Shown: piece after piece, positions 7,458-12,996 of the stretch
Numbering within the stretch: the stretch's first letter is position 1
How the letters are laid out: each line of letters opens with the position of its first letter
From: Candidatus Peribacteria bacterium
Lineage (GTDB): Bacteria > Patescibacteriota > Gracilibacteria > Peribacterales > Peribacteraceae
Length of the DNA stretch: 27,205 nucleotides
NCBI GenBank assembly: GCA_903854455.1
Contig: CAINWJ010000072.1
Location: forward strand, 1 to 27,205
Reading direction: 5' to 3'
Notes under the pieces: generated by a model
Database searches by the model: none
What the model was told of the DNA's origin: nothing
What the model saw: the letters and a program-made list of their open reading frames with translations, nothing else
Program-made: the position numbers and the translations under genes

Positions 7458-7587
7458 GCCTATCCAGAGTGATTCGTGGGAACTGGCCCTATACGCATCC
7501 CCCAACCTTCCGACGATTCGGAGACGGTGGGAATTCCAGCCTCCATCACGTCGCTCGTGAGCGACGTGACCCCGGGGGAAGATAGTG
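7458..7587 (+). promoter_or_regulatory. SAM-I (S-box) riboswitch upstream of metK
   Basis: The conserved S-box pieces appear in order. P1 is CTATC (7460-7464) with GATAG (7581-7585). Then come AGAGTG (7466-7471), GGGAACTGGCCC (7478-7489) and CCCCAACCT (7500-7508). P3 is CCGA/TCGG (7510-7513 with 7517-7520), followed by GGTGGGAATTCCAGC (7526-7540). P4 is a perfect GTCGCT/AGCGAC hairpin, and GGGGGAAGATAG closes the fold. S-box RNAs bind S-adenosylmethionine and switch off synthesis genes. The gene downstream is metK, which makes SAM, so feedback control fits. The aptamer lies about 115 bases before the ATG. Confidence 0.87.
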
Positions 7588-7629
7588 AACCTCATGACAC
7601 TAGCCTTCTCTCCAGGGAATGCTTTTTCC

Positions 7630-7645
7630 GCACGAAGAATCGTGC
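7630..7645 (+). terminator. Candidate expression-platform hairpin of the metK riboswitch
   Basis: GCACGA-AGAA-TCGTGC forms a perfect 6-bp stem about 45 bases after the aptamer, followed by ACTTTCC. The T run is weak, so a translational or antiterminator mechanism is also possible. The leader remainder (7650-7701) holds a repeated word, ATCCCAATCCC, and no SD sequence next to the metK ATG. Confidence 0.35.
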
Positions 7646-7701
7646 ACTTTCCATCTCTTCTTCATCCCAATCCCTAATTCCTTAGTTCCCAATCCCTCAT
7701 C

Positions 7702-8859
7702 ATGTCCTCTCTCTTCACTTCCGAATCTGTCACCGAAGGTCACCCAGACAAGGTCTGCGATCAGATTTCTGACGCAGTACTGGATTATGCCCTCGGCATT
7801 GACCGAAACGCTCACGTCGCCTGTGAATGTCTGGCGACCACCGGTCTCGTCGTCGTCGCCGGTGAGATCTCCACAACCGGCTACATCCCGATGGCCAAGG
7901 TCGCCCGCGACGTCATCGAGGAGATCGGGTACGACGATCCCAAGTTCGGCTTCGACCACCGCGCGTGTGCCGTCATCGTCTGCGTGGGTGAGCAGAGTGT
8001 GGATATTCAGCTCGGTGTGAACGTCGAGAAGAATGTGAAGAAAGAGCAGGGTGCGGGGGATCAGGGGTTGATGTTTGGCTACGCCTGTGACGAAACGCCG
8101 GAGTTGATGCCACTGCCGATTTCGCTGGCCCATGGCCTCACGAAAAAATTGGCAGAAGTTCGCAAGTCGAATGGACTCACGTACCTCCGCCCCGACGGTA
8201 AGAGTCAGGTCACAGTGGAATACGATGACAACGGTCAGCCCAAGAGCATCCAGACCGTCGTCGTCTCCACACAACATGAGGAATCCGTGAGCCACGAACA
8301 GATCACGGCGGACATCAAGAAATATGTCATCGAACCGGTCTGCGGTTCATACCTGAAGAAGGACACCATCTACCACGTAAACCCGACCGGACGCTTCGTC
8401 ATCGGCGGCCCGCCGGGTGACTGCGGTGTCACCGGACGCAAGATCATCGTCGATACCTACGGCGGCTACAGTCGTCACGGCGGTGGCGCATTCTCCGGGA
8501 AAGACCCGAGCAAGGTCGATCGCTCTGCGGCGTACGCAGCACGCTGGGTAGCAAAACATATCGTGAAGGCAGGATTGGCGAGGAAATGCGAAGTGCAGGT
8601 GGCCTACGCCATCGGGGTCGCGAAGCCTGTCTCCATCCGCGTCGATACCTTCGGCACCGGCAAAGTGAGTGATCGGAAGCTGGAGGCGGCGATCACAACC
8701 GTCTTCGACCTCCGTCCCGCCGCCATCATCAGCGATCTGGATCTCCTCCGTCCGCAGTACCGGAGGCTCGCGAGCTACGGACACATGGGTCGCGAGGATC
8801 TGGGCGTGAAGTGGGAAGAGTGTCCGCGGGTGGATGCACTGGTAAAGGCTGCTCGCTAA
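7702..8859 (+). CDS. metK: S-adenosylmethionine synthetase (methionine adenosyltransferase)
   Basis: Protein of 385 residues, full family length. It starts MSSLFTSESVTEGHPDKVCD, whose His is in the ATP-binding HPDK motif. It also carries GAGDQGLMFGYA (methionine/ATP site) and the glycine-rich phosphate loop GGGAFSGKDPSKVDRSAAY. It condenses methionine and ATP to S-adenosylmethionine in the cytoplasm, supplying methyl groups, for instance to the methyltransferase-like domain encoded at 12997. The S-box riboswitch upstream indicates control by its own product. The start follows the family N-terminus exactly. Confidence 0.98.
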   Translation: MSSLFTSESVTEGHPDKVCDQISDAVLDYALGIDRNAHVACECLATTGLVVVAGEISTTGYIPMAKVARDVIEEIGYDDPKFGFDHRACAVIVCVGEQSVDIQLGVNVEKNVKKEQGAGDQGLMFGYACDETPELMPLPISLAHGLTKKLAEVRKSNGLTYLRPDGKSQVTVEYDDNGQPKSIQTVVVSTQHEESVSHEQITADIKKYVIEPVCGSYLKKDTIYHVNPTGRFVIGGPPGDCGVTGRKIIVDTYGGYSRHGGGAFSGKDPSKVDRSAAYAARWVAKHIVKAGLARKCEVQVAYAIGVAKPVSIRVDTFGTGKVSDRKLEAAITTVFDLRPAAIISDLDLLRPQYRRLASYGHMGREDLGVKWEECPRVDALVKAAR

Positions 8860-8861
8860 GA

Positions 8862-8879
8862 GCACCCATGTCTGGGTGC
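8862..8879 (+). terminator. Hairpin directly after metK
   Basis: GCACCCA-TGTC-TGGGTGC is a perfect 7-bp stem two bases after the metK stop codon, with no T run. It may stabilise or end the transcript, or be another dispersed palindrome. Confidence 0.45.
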
Positions 8880-8886
8880 CGAGATG

Positions 8887-8915
8887 GTAGAGACGCCCCG
8901 GCGGGGCGTCTCTAC
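8887..8915. repeat. Dispersed 29-nt palindrome (GTAGAGACGCCCC type)
   Basis: Two 13-nt arms around GGC form a perfect inverted repeat. A base-for-base identical copy is at 19128-19156. Diverged copies are at 22878-22906, 24750-24772 and 24821-24846. Confidence 0.9.
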
Positions 8916-8960
8916 GACGAATATGAATGAACCCTGATCGCTGTCCGCTGATCGCTCCTG

Positions 8961-8966
8961 TAAGAT
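8961..8966 (+). promoter_or_regulatory. -10-like box before smpB
   Basis: TAAGAT, preceded by TG, lies ten bases before the ATG at 8977. This would place transcription start within a few bases of that codon and favours 8977 over the upstream ATG at 8965. Confidence 0.4.
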
Positions 8967-8976
8967 GATCCTCGTC

Positions 8977-9423
8977 ATGCCACCCAAGATCGTCGCACAA
9001 AATCGGCGCGCGCGGTTCGATTACGAAATCACCTCAACGGTGGAAGCCGGCATCGTGCTGACCGGACAGGAGGTGAAGTCCTGCCGCTTGGGACAAGTGA
9101 ACCTCGCCGGTGCGTACGTCTCCTTCCTCGGTGGCAAGCCCGTACTCAAGCAGGCCAAGATCAGCCAGTACAAATCAGCGGGGAATCTGAAAGATTACGA
9201 TCCCGGACACGATCGATTGCTCTTACTCAGCAAGAAAGAATGCGAGCGAATCAATGCGATGCAAGCCGAGAAAGGCGTGACCGTCGTTCCGCTGGAAGTA
9301 TCTGCGGATAGGTTCATCAAAGTACTCCTCGGAATCGCCAAGGGTCGGAAGAGAATCGATAAGCGGGAGCGGATCAAGAGCAGGGAGATGGACAGAAGAA
9401 TGAAGCAAGGAAGAGATTTGTAG
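8977..9423 (+). CDS. smpB: SsrA-binding protein SmpB
   Basis: Protein of 148 residues with the SmpB core: NRRARFDYEI, then GIVLTGQEVKSCRLGQVNLAGAYV, and the basic C-terminal tail GRKRIDKRERIKSREMDRRMK, which folds as a helix in the ribosomal decoding centre. SmpB delivers tmRNA to stalled ribosomes for trans-translation. ATG 8965 would add MILV; I prefer 8977 because it matches the usual N-terminus and the box at 8961-8966. No tmRNA (ssrA) gene was recognised in the window. Confidence 0.95.
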   Translation: MPPKIVAQNRRARFDYEITSTVEAGIVLTGQEVKSCRLGQVNLAGAYVSFLGGKPVLKQAKISQYKSAGNLKDYDPGHDRLLLLSKKECERINAMQAEKGVTVVPLEVSADRFIKVLLGIAKGRKRIDKRERIKSREMDRRMKQGRDL

Positions 9424-9439
9424 TATCGATAAAATGTGT

Positions 9440-9448
9440 TAATATAGT
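9440..9448 (+). promoter_or_regulatory. -10 boxes of leaderless type before the unknown gene at 9453
   Basis: The sequence TTAATATAGTAGAGATG contains TAATAT (9440-9445) and TATAGT (9443-9448), 7 and 4 bases before the ATG. TTGTAG at 9418-9423 is a possible -35 that overlaps the smpB stop codon. Confidence 0.5.
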
Positions 9449-9452
9449 AGAG

Positions 9453-10121
9453 ATGCAATATCCAGAGATTCCTCCGGAAGCTCAGGGGGAAGTTATTCAA
9501 GAACTTCAGTTTCCAATCGACGGCACGTTGAATGAACAAGGACATGAATGGCTTCAAGAACAATTTTGCGAGGAAATGAAGCTGAGCCCACGATGGGGAT
9601 GTATGGTGCATCCCGATGGTCGGATCGTCATAACAAAAAATCGTTCTGTGGATGGAGAAACAAAGTATGGATATGGGGTGGATTACGCTCCACAAACATT
9701 GCACGAGACATTAGTAAGGCTTGCAAAAAAGCTCCTGCCAACGGAAAACGTTTTACTGCCAGCCTTCCAGGAATTCATATGGCAAGAACCGACGCAACAT
9801 CCGGTGGAACAGCAGCGAGCTGGATGCCTGGCGATGATTGCATCATTGGGTTTGATTCTTTTGGTAAAAAGAGAGCCAGCACAAAAGCCTAATTATCGCG
9901 CAGAAAAAAAAGCGGCTGAGACCGAGCACAATGCCCTTCAGTTCTCTGAATTATTAGAAGCACTGGAACCATACAAAACCTTATTAAGAGAAGCTATTCA
10001 GTTACTCGCCTCGCAGGAAGTCCGCCCGCTTCAGCCAAAATTGCCTCGTGCCGAATTCGTACTAGTCAAACTCATTTCCAGAAAAAAAGAAGAGTCGACC
10101 CCAGCTGAACCATCCGCCTAA
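9453..10121 (+). CDS. Hypothetical protein, unknown family
   Basis: Protein of 222 residues that I do not recognise. The N-terminal half is soluble and acidic, with WLQEQFCEEMKLSPRWGCMVHPDG and a GETKYGYGVDYAP stretch. A short hydrophobic segment (about 124-138, CLAMIASLGLILLV) could be buried or membrane-associated. The C-terminal part is helical and charged, with runs such as YRAEKKAAETEHNALQFSELLEALE, and ends in Lys/Glu/Pro-rich residues. Its base composition is visibly more A+T rich than neighbouring smpB and recR, which could mean transfer or relaxed constraint. It lies 29 bases after smpB and has its own -10-like box close to the ATG. That the frame is open over its whole length and sits between two same-strand genes supports it being real. 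Confidence 0.65.
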   Translation: MQYPEIPPEAQGEVIQELQFPIDGTLNEQGHEWLQEQFCEEMKLSPRWGCMVHPDGRIVITKNRSVDGETKYGYGVDYAPQTLHETLVRLAKKLLPTENVLLPAFQEFIWQEPTQHPVEQQRAGCLAMIASLGLILLVKREPAQKPNYRAEKKAAETEHNALQFSELLEALEPYKTLLREAIQLLASQEVRPLQPKLPRAEFVLVKLISRKKEESTPAEPSA

Positions 10122-10176
10122 GAGACACTGTATACTTCGAGTGGAGTGAGTTGTGCTTTTCAAACTACCCCGCTGT

Positions 10177-10773
10177 ATGTCCCTGCTTCCTCCTCAGATC
10201 CAAAAGGCCATCGATGAGTTTTCCAAGATGCCCGGCATCGGACCCAAGTCCGCCGAGCGACTGACGTTCCATTTACTTAGGTCCAGCAAAGCATCGCCGG
10301 AAACGCTCGGCAATGCGTTGCTGGCGCTCAAGCATGACCTGAAGTACTGCAAACAGTGTCAGATGGTGACGACGGAGGAGACGTGCCGGATCTGCAGGGA
10401 TGGCGCACGCGATGCGACGACGATTCTCGTGGTGGAAGAGCCGCTGGAAGTGGTGGCATTCGAGAAATCGGGCTTCAAAGGCGTCTACCACGTACTCCAC
10501 GGCGTCCTCTCACCCATCGACGGCTTCGGCCCCGAACAGCTCAAGATCCGTGAGCTCATCGACCGGTGCCGGGACGGCTCCGTGAAGGAAGTGGTGATCG
10601 CGACGAACCTGGATGTGGAAGGTGAAGCGACCGCGACGTACCTGAAGCGGGAACTGGAAAAGACCGTCCCGGTCATCACCCGGCTTGCCCATGGCTTGCC
10701 CATGGGTGCGGACATCGAGTTCGCCGATCAGGTGACACTGAAGGAGGCGATCGCGGGGAGGCGGAAGGCGTGA
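10177..10773 (+). CDS. recR: Recombination mediator protein RecR
   Basis: Protein of 198 residues. It has an N-terminal helix-hairpin-helix region (about 10-35, PGIGPKSAERLTFHLL), a four-cysteine zinc finger (Cys58, 61, 70, 73) and a Toprim domain from about 82 (ILVVEEP, then HGVLSPIDGFGPEQL). A Walker-B-like C-terminal part reads LAHGLPMGADIEFAD. RecR works with RecO (and RecF) to load RecA on single-strand gaps. An upstream GTG at 10153 would add eight residues; the ATG fits the family start MSLLPPQIQKAIDEF. A TATACT box at 10131-10136 lies about 40 bases upstream, giving a short leader. Confidence 0.96.
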   Translation: MSLLPPQIQKAIDEFSKMPGIGPKSAERLTFHLLRSSKASPETLGNALLALKHDLKYCKQCQMVTTEETCRICRDGARDATTILVVEEPLEVVAFEKSGFKGVYHVLHGVLSPIDGFGPEQLKIRELIDRCRDGSVKEVVIATNLDVEGEATATYLKRELEKTVPVITRLAHGLPMGADIEFADQVTLKEAIAGRRKA

Positions 10774-10794
10774 ATGCAATAAATTGGATGGGGA

Positions 10795-11046
10795 GCGGGT
10801 TTCCCCTGCCCTTTCGAAGCCTCGCAGGGCGAAGGAGGGTACCCGCGGCGTCCGCGGCCAGGAATGGCTGCTCCTAAAGATGTAACATTGGAGCGCCCGT
10901 TCCCGGGCGCGGCAAATACAAACCCTGATCAAAATACAACGAACATAGAGCCGCAAAACATTGAGCTCCTGATTCAAAATATTGAATTGGGAGCGAGTAT
11001 CTATCTGCGGCAAAAAAATAGAGCCGCAATATTTTGCGGCTCTACA
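10795..11046. repeat. Cluster of dispersed palindromic repeats, no gene
   Basis: Several repeat types are mixed in the roughly 290-base space between recR and the SIMPL gene. CGAAGCCTCGCAGGGCGAAG (10815-10834) resembles bases 13-37. GGCTGCTCC (10868-10876) recurs at 11957-11965. GCGCCC-GTTCCC-GGGCGC (10893-10910) is a hairpin. A GAGCCGC palindrome at 11021-11042 belongs to the family at 22855 and 23071, with a degenerate half at 10947-10955. The last palindrome could terminate the converging transcripts. Confidence 0.65.
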
Positions 11047-11064
11047 AAAAATACAAATCAAGCA

Positions 11065-11817
11065 TTATCTCAATTCATAGCTCAGGTTCACCGTCACCGT
11101 GATGTTCTGCTCACCACTCGGAACGGGAACGCTGGCATCGGCTGACGGAGCACCCATGGCGATGTTCGCCTTCTCCATCATGTACGGACGCGGTGAGTAG
11201 TCACCACCCTCGCTGAAGCCGGTCATGCGACCGAGAGATGTCCCCAGATTTGCTGCAAGAACTTCTGCCTTCGCCTTGGCCTTCTCGATGGCCTTGGCGC
11301 GCGCCTGTGCCCGGAGCTCATCCGGATTGTCGATACCGAAGCTCACACCACCGACCTGATTGGCTCCCGCAGCAGTGACTGCCGAAAGAACGTCTCCGGT
11401 CTTATCCAGATCGCGGACCTTCACGCTGAGTGATTGCGTCGCCTCGAACCCGCGGTGCACCTGCGTGCCATTGGCGTAATCGTAGACGGGATTGAGCGAG
11501 AACTGCTCTGTTGTAATGTCTTTGTCTTCGATGCCCAACTTCTTCACCGCATCGACAACACTCGTCATGTTCTTCGTGATGAGTGCGATGGCGGCTTTGG
11601 CAGTGGTCTGCCGACCGGTCTGCACGCCGAAGCTGAGCAAAGCGATGTCGGGCGGAGCCGTCACTTTGCCTTCTGCCGAGACAGAGACGACGAAGGGACT
11701 GGTGACCGGAGCCTGCTGATCCAGTGTCTTGCCGTAGATGTAAAATCCGCCGCCGATGATCACGGCGACGATGAGCGCCCACGCGGAGGGGCGGACTGAG
11801 AGAGAGGTGTTTTCCAT
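11065..11817 (-). CDS. SIMPL domain-containing protein (DUF541)
   Basis: Protein of 250 residues with an uncleaved-looking N-terminal membrane segment (about 12-29, WALIVAVIIGGGFYIYG) and a large extracytoplasmic part. The region from about 42, VVSVSAEGKVTAPPDIALLSFGV, is the SIMPL/DUF541 hallmark. The helix RAQARAKAIEKAKAKAEVLAANLG and the closing ITVTVNLSYELR are also typical. The function of SIMPL proteins is poorly known; bacterial members are periplasmic or surface proteins that can oligomerise. A TGTCAT box lies six bases before the ATG. sufC lies upstream on the same strand but 200 bases away with repeats between, so an operon is doubtful. Confidence 0.9.
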   Translation of the reverse strand: MENTSLSVRPSAWALIVAVIIGGGFYIYGKTLDQQAPVTSPFVVSVSAEGKVTAPPDIALLSFGVQTGRQTTAKAAIALITKNMTSVVDAVKKLGIEDKDITTEQFSLNPVYDYANGTQVHRGFEATQSLSVKVRDLDKTGDVLSAVTAAGANQVGGVSFGIDNPDELRAQARAKAIEKAKAKAEVLAANLGTSLGRMTGFSEGGDYSPRPYMMEKANIAMGAPSADASVPVPSGEQNITVTVNLSYELR

Positions 11818-11890
11818 AGTGAGATGACAGTACTATCAGGAAAGATATAGAAGCAAGGAAACGGAGTTGCAAAAGAATTGAATATCCGCA

Positions 11891-12012
11891 GCTGCGACGC
11901 CGCCGGCGATAGCCCGCCGAAAATCATCGCCGGGACGCTCCACCGCAGCCGGGAACGGCTGCTCCTCATTTATACAAAGAAAAAAAGAAGCATCCATTCC
12001 CGAGCGCGGAGT
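11891..12012. repeat. Nested inverted repeat and related GC-rich repeats
   Basis: Outer arms GCTGCG (11891-11896) and CGCAGC (11944-11949) enclose inner arms CCGGCGAT (11903-11910) and ATCGCCGG (11926-11933). GGGAACGGCTGCTCC follows at 11951-11965, matching the block at 10862-10876. The spacer between sufC and the SIMPL gene contains no gene that I can see. Confidence 0.6.
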
Positions 12013-12021
12013 AAACAAATT

Positions 12022-12810
12022 TTATTCCAATGCAATCCTCTCCTTCACCCCATACTTCGCATACCCTTCTTTCTCGAGACGGTGTGCCAGTGCCGCTCCT
12101 CCGCTCTCGACAATCTTGCCGCGGATCATGACGTGAACGTGATCCGGCACGATGTATTCGAGAAGCCGCGCGTAGTGCGTGACAATGATGGCGGAGAAGA
12201 GCGGACCGCGCATGCGATTCACGCCATCAGCAACAATCTTCAGTGCATCCACATCCAGCCCTGAATCCGTTTCATCCAGCAGTGCCAGTTTGGGGCGAAG
12301 TATATTCAGCTGCAGCACCTCCGCTTTCTTGCGCTCGCCGCCACTGAAACCCTCATTGACCGAACGATCCGCGAACGCCGGATCCATCTCCAGAAGCTTC
12401 ATCATCTCCGCGAGCATCCCGGCAAACTTGAGTGGAGACATTTTCTTGTGCTTCGGATCACGATCCTTCATTTGCGCTTCGTAGGCAGCATGGAGAAAGC
12501 TGCGGAGACTCACGCCTTTGAGTTCGCGCGGGTACTGGAATGCCAGAAATAACCCGAGACGCGCCCGCGCATCCGGAGTCAAATCGAGAATGCTCGTTCC
12601 GTTGAATGTCGCTTCACCTTTTGTCACGACATACGCAGGGTGCCCCATCAATGTGGAGGACAAGGTCGACTTCCCGGAACCGTTCGGCCCCATGATCGCG
12701 TGGATCTCCCCGGATCCGACCGTGAGGCTGAGCCCCTTCAAAATTTCTTTCTTCCCCGCAGCGACATGGAGATTGCGAACGGAGAGCAGTGGAGAGTGCT
12801 TCGATGTCAT
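12022..12810 (-). CDS. sufC: Fe-S cluster assembly ATPase SufC
   Basis: ABC-type ATPase of 262 residues. It has Walker A GPNGSGKST (41-49), the Q-loop FQYP (91-94), a SufC-type signature FSGGERKK (155-162), Walker B with ALLDETDSGLD (176-186) and the switch His212. LLDETDSGLDVDALK and the LGLFLAFQYP block distinguish SufC from transporter ATPases. SufC powers the SufBCD scaffold for iron-sulfur cluster assembly in the cytoplasm. The start at 12810 is chosen over 12852 because the extra 14 residues lie in repeat sequence and a TATTCT box is six bases upstream of the ATG. Unusually, no sufB, sufD or sufS is next to it. Confidence 0.94.
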   Translation of the reverse strand: MTSKHSPLLSVRNLHVAAGKKEILKGLSLTVGSGEIHAIMGPNGSGKSTLSSTLMGHPAYVVTKGEATFNGTSILDLTPDARARLGLFLAFQYPRELKGVSLRSFLHAAYEAQMKDRDPKHKKMSPLKFAGMLAEMMKLLEMDPAFADRSVNEGFSGGERKKAEVLQLNILRPKLALLDETDSGLDVDALKIVADGVNRMRGPLFSAIIVTHYARLLEYIVPDHVHVMIRGKIVESGGAALAHRLEKEGYAKYGVKERIALE

Positions 12811-12816
12811 GGCAGA

Positions 12817-12822
12817 AGAATA
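12817..12822 (-). promoter_or_regulatory. -10 box of leaderless type for sufC
   Basis: On the minus strand TATTCT lies exactly six bases before the ATG at 12810, and a second overlapping TATTCT lies five bases further upstream. Confidence 0.45.
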
Positions 12823-12838
12823 GAATACTCCTGAGGAA

Positions 12839-12975
12839 TGACCAATTCCCAATCACCAATTCCCACATAATTCCCAATGCACAATCCACAATACGTTTTA
12901 TGAAATATGAACCGTTTAAAAATTTGGAATTGGTGATTATTTGGACATTGAGAATTGGTCATTGGTCATTTCCCT
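12839..12975. repeat. Low-complexity AATTCCCAATCACC / AATTGGTCATT word repeats
   Basis: The divergent spacer between sufC and the fusion glycosyltransferase is built from AATTCCC and CCAATCACC words on one side and their near complements AATTGGTGATT and ATTGGTCATT on the other, so it can fold back on itself. No gene was seen. Confidence 0.6.
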
Positions 12976-12981
12976 GCCGAT

Positions 12982-12990
12982 TGCTACCAT
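12982..12990 (+). promoter_or_regulatory. Extended -10 box of leaderless type for the fusion glycosyltransferase
   Basis: TGC-TACCAT is followed by six C bases and the GTG start at 12997. TTGGTC at 12962-12967, with 17-base spacing, may serve as -35. Confidence 0.5.
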
Positions 12991-12996
12991 CCCCCC

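Noticed and set aside
7476..7685. Open frame of 69 codons upstream of metK
   Set aside because: It overlaps the SAM-I aptamer almost entirely; the RNA structure explains the sequence better.
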